The notes beneath the pieces are model-generated. The model did no database searches. It had not been told where the DNA came from and saw only the letters and a list, made by a program, of their open reading frames with translations. Below, piece by piece: positions 29,589 through 40,800 of a stretch of DNA of 64,000 nucleotides. Position numbers and translations under genes: made by a program. The stretch is from RI-153 sp963752935 (lineage in GTDB: Bacteria; Chloroflexota; Anaerolineae; Caldilineales; Caldilineaceae): contig CAVWAL010000005.1 in assembly GCA_963752935.1 (NCBI GenBank), positions 434,001 to 498,000 of the forward strand, in the 5' to 3' direction. Position 1 is the first letter of the stretch. Each line of letters begins with the position of its first letter.

Positions 29589-31589
29589 ATGTTTGGTCAC
29601 GGTGATCGTGCATTTCAACAAGAATCGCGCAAAGCCACCAGTGTGGGGGCAACGCTGCGACGATTTGTTACTTTTTTCAAACCCTATTGGTGGGTGCTGA
29701 CGCTGGTCACCATTTTGATGGTTGTCAACACCTACACCCAGGTAATCAGCCCAGAGTTGATTGGTCAGGCCGTAGACTGTTATCTGGCCCCGGCGGTGGT
29801 GAACGAAGCGGCCCAGTCGGCTGCACCAGCGCTCCCCGGCGCGGCCAATGCCATCGCCAACGCAGATACGGGCAGTCAGAGCAATTGCTGGTTTGACGAC
29901 GTCCCCGCCGGCGCCGATAACGATTTCATGTTGAGTGGGCTGTTGCGTCTTGTCCTGCTCATTACGGGGCTGTATGTGGTAGGCGCAATCACCGGCGGCC
30001 TGATGTTCTTTGGCATGTCATGGGCCGGGCAGCATGTGCTGCGTGCGATCCGTGTGCGCATTTTCACGCATTTGCAGAAACTCTCGCTGGGCTTCTATAG
30101 TCGCCGCGAAACCGGCGACCTGATGAGCCGCATTACAAACGATACGGACACCATTCAACAGGTGTTGACCTTCGCTCTGGTGCAGGTGGTCAGTGGCGCT
30201 CTGCTCATCGTGTGGATTGGCTACAACATGCTCGTGCTTAACTGGGCGTATGGGCTGCTCAGCCTGAGTATTGTGCCGGTGATGGCCTATACCACTCTCT
30301 GGTTTAGTGGACGGGCACGCCGCGCCTTCCGTGAGACTCGCCAGAGTATCGGTGATGTCAACGCCGAACTCGAAGAGAGCATTTCGGGTGTACGTGAGGC
30401 GCAAGCGTTCAGCCGTGAAGAGGCGAACATCGAGAACTTCCGCACCAGCAACGCCGTCAATCGCGACGCCAATGTGCGCGCCGTGGCCTATACTTCGGCT
30501 TTGGCTCCGGCCCTGGAAGCACTTGGTTTCGTCGCCATCGCCATCGTCGTCGGCGTGGGCGGTGTGCTGATGTTGCGGGGAGTAAGCCTGGCCGGATCGG
30601 TGGTCTCGTTGGGTCTGATCATCACCTTCCTCGGCTACGTGCAGCGTTTCAACCAGCCGATTGCGCAGATCGCCGTCCTGTGGACGAACCTGCAGAGTGC
30701 GATTGCCGGCGCCGAACGCATCTTTGAGTTGATCGATGAAGTGCCCGAAGTCCAGGAAAAGGTCAACGCCAAAGAGATGAAGGCCATCTCAGGTGACGTC
30801 GTCTTCGAGGATGTGTGGGCCGAGTACAACCCTGGCGAACCGGTGCTGCGCGGCATTAACCTGACGGCCAAACCCGGCCAGACCGTGGCGATTGTGGGGC
30901 CGACGGGCGCAGGCAAGACAACGATCATCAACCTGCTGCCTCGCTTCTGGGACGTAAGCAAGGGCACTGTGCGGATCGACGGCCAGGATGTGCGTGATGT
31001 CACCGTGGACAGCCTGCGCCGCCAGATCGGCATCGTGTTGCAGGATACCTTCCTCTTTAGCACGACGGTGATGGAAAACATCCGCTTCAGCCGCCCAGAC
31101 GCCAGCGATGCAGAGGTGATCGCCGCCGCGCAACTCGCTCAGGCACACGACTTCATCGAACGCTTGCCTGAAGGCTATAACACAATCCTCGGTGAGCGGG
31201 GTAGCGGTCTCAGCCAGGGGCAGCGCCAGCTTCTGTCGATTGCGCGGGCAGCGTTGGCCGATCCACGCGTGCTGATCCTTGACGAAGCCACCAGCAGCGT
31301 GGATACGCGTACCGAGCGCAAGATCCAGACCGCGCTGGATGAACTGATGGCGGGGCGCACCAGTTTCGTCATTGCACATCGGTTGAGTACGATCCGCAAT
31401 GCGGATCAGGTTCTGGTTTTGAAGGCAGGCGAGATCATTGAGCGCGGCACCCATGAGGAACTGCTGGCCCAACAAGGCTTCTACTACGATCTCTACATGA
31501 GCCAGTTCCGCGCCACCGAAACGACCAGAGCAACAGCGAAAACCGAGACGACAAATGGTCATGTGTCCGTGGAGCAAATGAAGCAGTAG
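29589..31589 (+). CDS. Heterodimeric ABC exporter, catalytic subunit
   Basis: A 666-residue partner of the preceding gene. Six membrane helices are followed by an ATPase domain with intact Walker A (GPTGAGKTT), Walker B plus Glu (LILDEATSSVD) and H-loop (VIAHRLSTI). The signature is LSQGQRQ, the slightly altered form usual in this subunit of heterodimers. An insert of about 50 residues (PAVVNEAAQSAAPALPG to WFDDVPAG) lies between the first two helices and should be extracytoplasmic. AGGAG precedes the ATG. Confidence 0.94.
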   Translation: MFGHGDRAFQQESRKATSVGATLRRFVTFFKPYWWVLTLVTILMVVNTYTQVISPELIGQAVDCYLAPAVVNEAAQSAAPALPGAANAIANADTGSQSNCWFDDVPAGADNDFMLSGLLRLVLLITGLYVVGAITGGLMFFGMSWAGQHVLRAIRVRIFTHLQKLSLGFYSRRETGDLMSRITNDTDTIQQVLTFALVQVVSGALLIVWIGYNMLVLNWAYGLLSLSIVPVMAYTTLWFSGRARRAFRETRQSIGDVNAELEESISGVREAQAFSREEANIENFRTSNAVNRDANVRAVAYTSALAPALEALGFVAIAIVVGVGGVLMLRGVSLAGSVVSLGLIITFLGYVQRFNQPIAQIAVLWTNLQSAIAGAERIFELIDEVPEVQEKVNAKEMKAISGDVVFEDVWAEYNPGEPVLRGINLTAKPGQTVAIVGPTGAGKTTIINLLPRFWDVSKGTVRIDGQDVRDVTVDSLRRQIGIVLQDTFLFSTTVMENIRFSRPDASDAEVIAAAQLAQAHDFIERLPEGYNTILGERGSGLSQGQRQLLSIARAALADPRVLILDEATSSVDTRTERKIQTALDELMAGRTSFVIAHRLSTIRNADQVLVLKAGEIIERGTHEELLAQQGFYYDLYMSQFRATETTRATAKTETTNGHVSVEQMKQ

Positions 31590-31621
31590 CCGGGCGCCCA
31601 AAGATGGAAGACTGACGACAA

Positions 31622-31658
31622 ATGGCGGACGACTTGGAAATTTCAAGCCGTCCGCCAT
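31622..31658. terminator. Long hairpin between convergent genes
   Basis: ATGGCGGACGACTTG (31622-31636) pairs with CAAGCCGTCCGCCAT (31644-31658) with one mismatch. It sits between the exporter and the convergent DUF4242 gene and may end transcripts from one or both sides, though a T-run is lacking. Confidence 0.5.
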
Positions 31659-31751
31659 CGCGTTCAAGGTCTCATCCTGGATCACTCGACAGGTTCAGGA
31701 GCTATCTGAGGTGAAGCCGCCAAATAGTGCCTTCAGCCAAGGAATCCAGAA

Positions 31752-32003
31752 TCATCCTCCTTCTGTCACCTGGATAATCTCATCCGCCATTTCCCCATGC
31801 GCCTCGCGGTGGACGGCAATCGCGGCTTCTTTGTTAGGCGCCTCGATCAGACAGAAGGCCCGGCCTGTACTGACATCATACCAATACTTCAGATACTTCA
31901 CCCCGTACTTCTCTTGTACTTCCAGGTCCTTTTGGTGTGCGGCTTCGATGCCTTCAGCGGTCATCCCCACCATATCATTATGAATGTCTAAAAAGAGCGG
32001 CAT
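31752..32003 (-). CDS. DUF4242 protein (SCO4226-like nickel-binding family)
   Basis: An 83-residue ferredoxin-like-fold protein of the DUF4242 family, whose Streptomyces member SCO4226 binds nickel. The family pattern is clear: FLDIHNDM at the start, CLIEAPNKEAAIAVHREAHG near the end. GGAG lies before the ATG. It follows the LuxR/NTPase gene on the same strand by 27 bases, so the two probably share a transcript. Its function is unknown. Confidence 0.85.
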   Translation of the reverse strand: MPLFLDIHNDMVGMTAEGIEAAHQKDLEVQEKYGVKYLKYWYDVSTGRAFCLIEAPNKEAAIAVHREAHGEMADEIIQVTEGG

Positions 32004-32030
32004 ACGATTCTCCTTCCCTAGTCGTGATTG

Positions 32031-34292
32031 TTACGGCAGCCCCATATCCTCTTCGTCGATCAGTTTGCGCCCGCCCCATTCGACGTGGCTGCTACTGCCG
32101 CCAAAGCCAATCGTGCTGTTCCCTCCTACAATGCGTTCACCGATCCCCAATGCTTTGCTCCAATATTCACCCGATTTGGCGTAGTTCTCTTGCAGAGCCT
32201 CTATATAGCCCAGTTGCCAGTAGGCCATCTGTAGCGAATATTCGAAATCAATGGCACTGGCGGCTTTGACGCCGCGTTCGATGTACGTCCTTGCTCGATC
32301 AAATTGGCGCTTTGTGATCGCCAGCAGGGCCAGAACCTCAATGCAGAGGACGCTTACCGACCAGTTATCGCCGCTTTCCTCAAAAAAGGCCAGCGCTTCA
32401 TGTCCCAGATGTTCGGCTGTTGCGTAGTCATGCTCCTCGATAGCGTGTACGGTGAGGAGTTGTTTTGCTTTGGCGATGCCCCAGGGATCGCCAATGGTGT
32501 TGGCGATCTCGTAACAGTCGGCGGCGGCCCGTGAGGCAACGTTACCCTTATTGGTACGGATCGCAGCAATGAAGAGACTGATGCAAGGAATAAGCATCTC
32601 CTCGGGGCGCTGAAATTTGGAAAGAATGGATACGCCTTCCTGAGCCAGGGCAAAGCCCTGGCGGGCGCCGTCGCCGCCGGCGAGGCTGTAGAGTCCCTGT
32701 GCCGCCAGCAGCCATCCCAATCCGGCTCTGGCTTCATCGCCGGCCTGGCCGCGCATAGCCGTAATGCCCTCTTTGAAGAGATCGATGCCACTGGGATACC
32801 AGCCGCGAATATCGTGGATCACCCAGAAACTGTGGAAGAATTTCTTCAGGGCCGCTACATTCCCGGCCCTGATCCAGTAATGCCAGGCAGCGCGGGTATT
32901 TTCGATGTCGGCCTCGATTTCGAGCAGGACTTCTTTCTGGCGGTGGCCCTTCATATGCGGCCAGCGTTCCGCCATAAAGTCAGAAAAATAGACGGCGTGG
33001 GCCTCACAGATTTGCGGCGATTCACCTGAGGCCGCCAGCTTCTCCTGGGCATAGTGGTTCAGCAGTTCGTGGATCTGGTAGCGCCCGGTTTTCCGATCGT
33101 ATTGCAGCAACGACTTGTTGACAAGTGCCTGCAGTGTGCGTAAATCCACGCCGGTGACCGCATGGGCCGCGGCCCTTGTAAACCCACCGCGAAAGGTCGA
33201 CAGGCGACGAAAGGCCACCTGTTGATCTGGATTCAGCATGTTCCACGAGCGGTCAATTGCCGCCCGCATGCTATTGTGGCCAGATGGCATCCCCCGAAAC
33301 TCCGATTCCAGAATATCGAGGCTCTGTTCGATCTCCTGAGCGATTTCCAGCGGCGAGATGACGTCGACCCAGGTAGCCGCCAGTTCAATACCCAGCGGCA
33401 AGCCTTCCACCAGCCTGCAGATGCGGGCGCACTGCCGTACGGTCTCTTCATCCAGAACCAGATGGGGAGCCACCGCTTTCGCCCGTTGCACAAAAAGTTC
33501 AAGCGCCTCAGAGCGCAGGGCTCGATCCAGTGTGCTCTGATCGGGCAGCGTAAGGCCGCCGAGCCAATAAGTGGCTTCACCGTAGAGTTTGAGCCGTTCG
33601 CGTGAAGTGACGAGCACCTTGATGCCCGGCGTTGCCCTGAGAATGTCGGTCACCAGTCCGGCACTCTCGAGCACGTGTTCGAAGTTGTCGAGCACCAGGA
33701 GCAGACGTTTGCCCTGAAAGTAGCTCAACAGTTGCTGGAGGGGACGATCTCCTGAATGAAATTGGAACTGCAACCGTTCGGCCACAGTCCCCAATACTTT
33801 ATCCGCGGTTAGGGAAGCCAGTGGCACAAAGAAGACGCCATCCGGAAAGTGTAGCAACATCTCCGACGCCAACTGCAGCGCCACCCGTGTTTTACCACAG
33901 CCGGCCGGCCCGATGATCGACAGCAGTCGCGCCTCCGCCAGTAAACGCTTGGCCTCGACGATCTCGCGTTGCCGGCCAACAAACGATGTCACCTGCGCCG
34001 GCAGATTGTTGCGGGGCAAGTCACTTTCCTGGGGAGGCGTGGCCGGGGATTCCTCTTCGGCCGCTACCTGTAGATCGGCCGCTCGCGCCGCCTGGGTGCG
34101 GTTGTCCACGCCCAGTTTCTCGTAGATACGTTTGTTGTACCACTTGATGGTTTCCAGGGCGAGAGATAGATCGTTTGCGATCTCACGGTTTGACATCCCT
34201 CTGGCGAGCCGTCGAAGGATTTCTGCCTCTCGTTCTGTCAACGGTTCATCTGACGCGACGGCTTGGAAGTTAGCTACTCTGCCATCCTTCAT
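32031..34292 (-). CDS. LuxR-type regulator with NTPase and TPR-like domains (N-terminal HTH)
   Basis: A 753-residue signal-integrating regulator. Residues about 15-75 form a LuxR/GerE HTH (PLTEREAEILRRLARGMSNR, then ETIKWYNKRIYEKLGV). Next comes an STAND-type NTPase with VTSFVGRQREI, Walker A GPAGCGKTR and Walker B LLLVLDNFEHVL, followed by a winged helix (LLQYDRKTGRYQIHELLNHY) and helical repeats. The HTH is at the N-terminus, the reverse of MalT-type proteins. A GAGGAG precedes the ATG. It is divergent from the flavoenzyme gene, which it may control. Confidence 0.92.
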   Translation of the reverse strand: MKDGRVANFQAVASDEPLTEREAEILRRLARGMSNREIANDLSLALETIKWYNKRIYEKLGVDNRTQAARAADLQVAAEEESPATPPQESDLPRNNLPAQVTSFVGRQREIVEAKRLLAEARLLSIIGPAGCGKTRVALQLASEMLLHFPDGVFFVPLASLTADKVLGTVAERLQFQFHSGDRPLQQLLSYFQGKRLLLVLDNFEHVLESAGLVTDILRATPGIKVLVTSRERLKLYGEATYWLGGLTLPDQSTLDRALRSEALELFVQRAKAVAPHLVLDEETVRQCARICRLVEGLPLGIELAATWVDVISPLEIAQEIEQSLDILESEFRGMPSGHNSMRAAIDRSWNMLNPDQQVAFRRLSTFRGGFTRAAAHAVTGVDLRTLQALVNKSLLQYDRKTGRYQIHELLNHYAQEKLAASGESPQICEAHAVYFSDFMAERWPHMKGHRQKEVLLEIEADIENTRAAWHYWIRAGNVAALKKFFHSFWVIHDIRGWYPSGIDLFKEGITAMRGQAGDEARAGLGWLLAAQGLYSLAGGDGARQGFALAQEGVSILSKFQRPEEMLIPCISLFIAAIRTNKGNVASRAAADCYEIANTIGDPWGIAKAKQLLTVHAIEEHDYATAEHLGHEALAFFEESGDNWSVSVLCIEVLALLAITKRQFDRARTYIERGVKAASAIDFEYSLQMAYWQLGYIEALQENYAKSGEYWSKALGIGERIVGGNSTIGFGGSSSHVEWGGRKLIDEEDMGLP

Positions 34293-34543
34293 TGGTTGTA
34301 CTCCTCAAGGAGACAAATCCTCGAACGTCGCAAAAACTACGGTTCCTACTCAGGTTTCGGGGTATGCCTATCATAGTGGACCAGCCACCTGGCGTCAAAC
34401 GCGTCCTTACCCCCCCACTTCCCCCCGGTTACCCCTCCATAGGGTGGTGACATCCCCCCGGCGCCACTGGTAATCTGAATCCGGTGGCGTACGGAGAAGC
34501 GCCGCTCTGGCCAACCACATTCATTATTCCAGAGGAGAACCCT

Positions 34544-35923
34544 ATGACTACAGTTGCGGAAAATCCTACGACCGTTCTGGCCGCCAATCTGCGCGGCGAA
34601 CTGCTGCTGCCGAACGATGTCCGCTACGAGAACGCCCGCCAGGTCTACAATGCGATGATCCAGCGTCACCCGGCGCTGATCGCCCGCTGTGTTGATGTGG
34701 CCGATGTGATCACGGCGGTGAATTACGCCCGTGAACAGGGAATCCCCCTATCGGTGCGCAGCGGCGGCCACAATGCGGCCGGCTTGGGCGTGTGTGACGA
34801 CGGTCTGGTCATCGACCTATCACCGATGAAGGGCATCCATGTAGATCAAGAGGAGCGCACCGTGCGCGTCGAAGGCGGATGTACCTGGGGTGATGTCGAT
34901 CATGCCACCCATGCCTATGGCATGGCAACGCCCAGCGGCATTATTTCGACGACCGGTGTCGGCGGCCTGACCTTGGGCGGCGGATTGGGACACCTTACGC
35001 GCAAGTATGGATTGACGATCGACAATCTTTTGTCTGCGGATCTGGTGCTGGCCGATGGCAGTGCTGTCACCGCCAATGAGGAGCAGCATGCTGACCTCTT
35101 CTGGGCAATTCGAGGCGGGGGCGGCAACTTCGGTGTGGTGACCTCGTTTCTCTTCCGGCTCAATCCCGTTAACACCGTGATCGGTGGCCCCACGTTGTGG
35201 CCGCTCGAGCAAGCGGCTGACGTCATGCGTTTCTATAGAGACTTTATGAAAAATGCCCCGAATGACCTAAACGGTTTCTTTGCCTTTCTCACTGTACCGC
35301 CGGGCCCACCCTTCCCAGAAGAGCTGCACCTGCAGAAGATGTGCGGTGTGGTCTGGTGTTATACAGGCGCGCCCGAACAGGCCGACGCGCTGTTTGCACC
35401 GGTCCGTGAATTTGGTCCGCCGGCACTCTACGGCATTCACGAAATGCCCTACCCCGCTCTGCAAACGGCCTTCGATGGCCTCTATCCCGCCGGGTTGCAG
35501 TGGTACTGGCGGGCAGACTTTGTCAAGGAGCTCAGCGACGAGGCGATTGCCCTGCACGTACAACATGGCTCGCAGTTGCCGACGATGCATTCAACGATGC
35601 ATCTTTATCCCATCGACGGGGCAGCCAATGAAGTGGGGCCAACGGAAACGGCCTTTAGCTACCGAGATGCCAAATGGTCGATGGTCATCGTCGGCGTCGA
35701 TCCCGACCCGGCCAATGCCGATTCTATTAAGTCGTGGGCTGTCAATTATTGGGACGCCCTCCATCCCTACTCGGCCGGTGGCGCCTACGTCAACTTTATG
35801 ATGGAGGAGGGGCAAGATCGCATTCAGGCGACCTATCGCGACAACTATGATCGGCTGGTAGAGATCAAACGCAAGTATGATCCCAACAATCTGTTCCGGA
35901 TCAACCAGAACATCAAGCCCTGA
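34544..35923 (+). CDS. FAD-binding berberine-bridge-type oxidoreductase
   Basis: A 459-residue PCMH-type flavoenzyme with the C-terminal BBE motif (YDPNNLFRINQNI). The FAD is probably bound through the His in RSGGHNAAG. The second attachment Cys of bicovalent members is absent: the matching segment reads GIISTTGVGGLTLGGGLGH. Such enzymes oxidise sugars, alcohols or antibiotic intermediates. Start 34544 follows GAGGAG; an upstream start at 34484 precedes it. There is no signal peptide. The divergent LuxR/NTPase gene may regulate it. Confidence 0.92.
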   Translation: MTTVAENPTTVLAANLRGELLLPNDVRYENARQVYNAMIQRHPALIARCVDVADVITAVNYAREQGIPLSVRSGGHNAAGLGVCDDGLVIDLSPMKGIHVDQEERTVRVEGGCTWGDVDHATHAYGMATPSGIISTTGVGGLTLGGGLGHLTRKYGLTIDNLLSADLVLADGSAVTANEEQHADLFWAIRGGGGNFGVVTSFLFRLNPVNTVIGGPTLWPLEQAADVMRFYRDFMKNAPNDLNGFFAFLTVPPGPPFPEELHLQKMCGVVWCYTGAPEQADALFAPVREFGPPALYGIHEMPYPALQTAFDGLYPAGLQWYWRADFVKELSDEAIALHVQHGSQLPTMHSTMHLYPIDGAANEVGPTETAFSYRDAKWSMVIVGVDPDPANADSIKSWAVNYWDALHPYSAGGAYVNFMMEEGQDRIQATYRDNYDRLVEIKRKYDPNNLFRINQNIKP

Positions 35924-35990
35924 CCAGGGGGAATGGTGGCAAGCGTTCAGATCACCGATTGGGTGAGAAACAATCGTATTCTATAGCATG

Positions 35991-37724
35991 TCAGGCGAGG
36001 ATGGGCTGCCTTTCTGCTTGAGGAACGCGGCGTACAGGAGTTGATCCCTGTGCGCCGTGTTTGTTTTGTGGCTTCGCCTGCGGAGAATGATCCCGATCGG
36101 GATCGGACTGTAAGCGGAACTGTTGGGCCAGATTCTGAAGATCGAGCGCCAGTTGATCCAGTCCTTGCGCCGAGGAGCCGGTCTGTGTGACCTGATGGTT
36201 GACCTCGTCTGTGCTGGCGGCGACCTGAGTGGCGGCAGCACTGTTCTCTTCGGAGATGGCGGCGAGTTCTTCCACCATCTGCAAAATTTCGCGGCTGTTG
36301 ACGGTGAGGCGTCTGGTCGCAGCGCCGTTGTCTTCGGTTACTTTGGCAACCTGTACCATCATCTGCTGCAACTGCTGACTGCTCACTTCCATCTGCCCCA
36401 TCGCCAGATCCAGCACGCGGATCGAAGCACTGACCTGCGCCACGGCCTGCTGAATTTCGGTAAAGCCGGATTGCGTAGACGCGGCGAGGTCGAGCCCACG
36501 GGCGACTTCCTGACGATTTTTGTCCATGGCGCTGATGGTCTGGGTGGTAGACTGCTGCATCGACTGGATCAACCCCACGATCTCGGCGGTGGATCGGGTC
36601 GACCGTTCGGCCAGTTTGCGCACCTCGTCGGCGACGACGGCGAACCCTTTGCCATGTTCGCCGGCACGGGCAGCTTCGATGGCCGCGTTGAGCGCCAGCA
36701 GATTGGTCCGCTCGGAGAGTTCGTCGATGGTCGCAACGATCACGCCGATCTGGTGGTTGCGCTCTTCCATCTCGGCCATACGGGCGTTGACCAATTCCAC
36801 GGCGCGGGCAATGGCTTGCATACCACTGATGGTCTCTTCCACCGTCTGAATGCCCGATTTCGCCGCCACATCTGTCTTCTGCACAGCATGTTCGCTCTCG
36901 ACAACCGCTTTGCGCACATCATCGATCGATCGACGCTGTTCATTGCTCATCTGCTCTGAATCGGTGACCGTGTGCGTTAGATGCTGAGCGCTGGACGCGA
37001 TGCCGTCCAGTTCCTGATCGTGATCGGTGAGTGAATGACGCGCCGACTCGATGGTGTAGGCCTGTTGGGCCGCTCCCTGCGCCACCTGAGAAATGGTCTG
37101 GCTGATCTGAGTGGTCGCTTCGCCGGCTTCATAGACATTATGCGATAACTGCATCGAAGCCTGGGCGACGGCGAGAGAAGTGTTCTGCAGCCGTTCAACG
37201 AACCCTCGCAAATTCGTCACCAATTGTACAAAGGTGACGCCCAAAACATCCTCTTCGCTGCGCGGCTTGACGGTATTGGCAAGATCGCCCTCGGCAATCC
37301 GAGCAGCAACCGCCGTCATCGACTGTTGATATTCAATCACCTGCGCCAGCGAACGCGTGAGATCGCCGATTTCATCACGCTGGGTGGCATCACAGTGGAG
37401 ATCCACATTGCCCGTCGCCATCTGTTGGCTGGTCTCTGCCAGTTTGCGTACGGGTTGCACAATCTGCCAGTAGATCACAAGAATCACCGTCACGGTGATA
37501 ACCGTTCCTAGCGTGGCAGCAATCCCCAACGTGATCGGCGAAATCCCGAATCGCTCAAGCAGGAAGACATCGGCGCCACCTGTGATCAAAAGCAAACTGT
37601 TCCAAAACATCAACTTGATCAAAATGCTTTCGCCAAAGTACCAGCGCAATGCCACCAGGAGCGACCCCAGGATAATCACCGTGATCCCGCCCAATAGCAT
37701 GGCATCAAACAGAATCTGAAACAT
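35991..37724 (-). CDS. Methyl-accepting chemotaxis-type protein without periplasmic sensor
   Basis: A 577-residue signalling protein. Two or three membrane helices lie in the first 90 residues with almost no extracytoplasmic loop. A HAMP domain follows (VQPVRKLAETSQQM), then the coiled-coil signalling domain with the conserved tip region ERTNLLALNAAIEAARAGEH. With no sensor domain, it probably senses a membrane or intracellular signal. No che genes are nearby. It lies downstream of the GH3-like gene on the same strand with a 146-base gap. Confidence 0.9.
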   Translation of the reverse strand: MFQILFDAMLLGGITVIILGSLLVALRWYFGESILIKLMFWNSLLLITGGADVFLLERFGISPITLGIAATLGTVITVTVILVIYWQIVQPVRKLAETSQQMATGNVDLHCDATQRDEIGDLTRSLAQVIEYQQSMTAVAARIAEGDLANTVKPRSEEDVLGVTFVQLVTNLRGFVERLQNTSLAVAQASMQLSHNVYEAGEATTQISQTISQVAQGAAQQAYTIESARHSLTDHDQELDGIASSAQHLTHTVTDSEQMSNEQRRSIDDVRKAVVESEHAVQKTDVAAKSGIQTVEETISGMQAIARAVELVNARMAEMEERNHQIGVIVATIDELSERTNLLALNAAIEAARAGEHGKGFAVVADEVRKLAERSTRSTAEIVGLIQSMQQSTTQTISAMDKNRQEVARGLDLAASTQSGFTEIQQAVAQVSASIRVLDLAMGQMEVSSQQLQQMMVQVAKVTEDNGAATRRLTVNSREILQMVEELAAISEENSAAATQVAASTDEVNHQVTQTGSSAQGLDQLALDLQNLAQQFRLQSDPDRDHSPQAKPQNKHGAQGSTPVRRVPQAERQPILA

Positions 37725-37870
37725 GTACCCTCCGATTGGCGCTTAGTGCGCTGAAGCACTTCTTGCTCCAGTCCGCCGGCTCGATGCAACAAGCGCATGA
37801 CATACTATCTCTATCGGAAGGGGAAAGCGTCGACAATATAGGCAAAAAGTTCGATTTCTCGGTCTATTCC

Positions 37871-40800
37871 TCACTCTGCGCGCAGTTGCAGCCAGACCAT
37901 GGGCAGCAACATGCCGATGAAGACGACAGGGATCACGCCCCACGGATAAAGCGTCAGTTGTAGCCAGGTACTGCCCGGCACCAATCCCAAGCCGTAGAGA
38001 ATGTAGGCGAGCCAGCCAATCAACAGCGCCCACAGCAGGCGGTAGACCAGCATGGCACGTGGCATCACCCGCACCAACACCACCAGCAGCAGCCCTAACA
38101 TCACCAGTTGGGTGATCCCCGCCAGCGATAGGGTCAGCAGATCGACGCGGGCATTCGGTCGGACAACCGTCGAAGGAGCCGGATTCAAGGTGCCGTCACC
38201 GCTGATCTTACCGCCTTCGGCCGCAGCCGCAACTTCATTCGATGCGATCACAGCCGGGGTGGGTTCGAGGGTCGGCTCAGGCGTTGGTGTGGGCATCACA
38301 AATTCAATCGACGCCGATTGATCGTCGCCCTGTGTGCTCACCAGGATCACCGTGCTGGTGTCGGCCTCTACACTGCTGGCAGAAATGCGCAGAGTTCCGC
38401 TGCGTTCCAGCGGGGTGGCCATGCGCGCTTTGCCGTTGTGCGTCGACATCGGATCGATGGGCAGCGCCAGTTCCGCCCCTTCATAGATCAGGCGGAAATT
38501 GACCTGGGTGCCATCGGGTACAGGGTTGCCGTTGCGGTCGACGATAATCCCCGTCTCCACCACGATCACATCGCCGATAGCCAGATCGGCTTCGATATTG
38601 GCGGGCGGCGTTTCGGTGCTTGGGGTGTTGGTGGTCGGGTTGACGGCGACCACCTCGTTGAGCAGATGCAGTTCAATCGTTTGATCGGGATCAGGCTCGA
38701 GTCGCTCGATCAGGTTGCTGTACCGGGTGCCCGGTACGCTCACCGGCGGCGAACCGGTGGCCTGTGTCGAGCGAAAAATGGTGCGCACCGCCGCTTCGAG
38801 GAAGGGCTGCGTCTTGCTATAGATGCCCAGATAGGCCGTCAGCTTGCTGATTTCGGTGGAGTCGAGGAAGTACGGAGCGTTGAGCGACAGCACGACGATA
38901 CGTTTGCCGAGCAGCCGATCGCTGCGCAAACGCAGAAACTGCTTCACGGCGTCGCTGCTCTGCTCGCGGGCGACATCTACATCCAACATGGCGAAGATGA
39001 TCCAGTCCGCCTGGTTGATGGCATCCTCTACCTGTTGCACGGTGGAGGTTGGCGCGGTGTTATTGAGAACGGCGTTCAGGCGCTCAAAGGTGATGCTCTG
39101 TAGTTGCGCCGGTTGTAGTTGACCGGTCGCATCCGGCCCATACAGGCTCAATAGCGCTTGCTCCACTGCGTCGGGGGCCATCGACGATAGAATCGGGCAG
39201 GAGGTGCACTCCTGATAGGTGCGGCTGTCCGTAAAGATCAAGATCTTTTCTTCGGACTGAGGAGCGGCGGGCAGCGGATCGGCCAATCCACGCGGATCAG
39301 GGTAGAGGATGGTCACAGACTCGCGCGCCACCTGCCCCACGACGCTGTGCGCTTCCTCGCGGGCAGCGCCGGTGAGGACGCGCAACGAGCGACTGTTGGT
39401 CAACACCCGCTGCAGTGGAATATCGATGGCGCCCAATACAAGGTCTTGCTCCGCAACGCCGGCGTCTGGACTGTTTTCGGTTGTCTCTGTACCAGTCACA
39501 ACGGCATCCGTCACAACGGCATCAGTGACGGCGACCGTCGGCTCGGTGAGATCGATCGAGTCGGGTGTGGCCGATTGAGGGAGGGCTGATTCGGCGACGG
39601 CCGGCTCAGTTGCAGAGGGGGTTGCTGTGCCAGGATCGACGGTAACCGCAGCCGTAGGCTCCTCGCCGGCGGTGGCGTTCCCGCCGGGTGCAGCGTTGTA
39701 CAATCGTATCTTGAGGCGCAAAATGTGCTGCAATGAATGGTCGACGCGTGCGGCAAAATCAGGATCGCTTGTGTAGCGTTCTCGGAAGAAAAGGATGGTT
39801 TCGCGGATATTGTCGCGCGTTTCACTCCAATTGCCGCTGAGCGAAAAATTGGCAAGGTAGAGCAGATCGTTGCCGGCCAGGAAGGCCTCCAGGGCGATGC
39901 GTTTGCGCGGAAAATCCTGCAACGTTGGGTCATAGTAGCGCCGGATCGAAGGAACGCCCAAGGCATCGCTCATCACCACGCCACCTTCATCGCGCCAGGT
40001 GGTAAACTCTTCTAGCGCCAGGATCGCCTCTAGTTCCTTAGCCAGACTGATAGGCGGTGTCCGCTCGCGGCTACCCTGAAAGCTGCTATAGCGAACGTGG
40101 CCCGACATCAGCCCATCGGTCGACGAAGGATCGCCGTCGTAGCGCAGCAGTGACGAAGCGCGTTGGGTGACGCTGGCAAAGGGCAGCAGTTCAATATGGC
40201 GCAGTTCTTGTAAGCTTTTTTGGATCGTCGCAACTTCCTCATCAGGACGGCGGTCACTGCCACCCTGGCCGGGAAAGTGCCCTGCAATCGTCGCCACGCG
40301 ACCGGTTCCTCCGGCATGGACACCGCGTACGTAGGCCTGCCCCATCTTGCCTACCCAGAATGAATCACCGCCAAAGGTATAGATCCCCAGGCCGCCCACC
40401 GGCTCCGGCCGCGGCTGTTCGAGAACATCCAGAGAGGGGCCTAACAGCATGTTTACACCGACTGCGGCCAATTCTCGCCCCACAATGGCACCTACGGACT
40501 CAGCCAGATTCGTGTTCCAGGTGGCGCCGATGGCCATTTGCGGCGGCACCATCGTGAACCCCGAACGCATCGTCGAACCAGGGTAGGCATCTCCACCCTG
40601 CTCAACACCGATCAAAAGGGGCAGGCGCGGTGTCGTCTGCTGTAGCGGGTTCAGGCTGCCGGTGTTGGAACGAGTCAACAGAACTTCGGGTGGGTCGAGT
40701 GCCTGTTCGGCAGGCAGCAGAATATCGTAGGCCAGCGCCTGCAACTGGTTGGTCAGCACACCAATCTGGCGCGGCGCGTTGGGATCGTCGTTGCTGAAAT

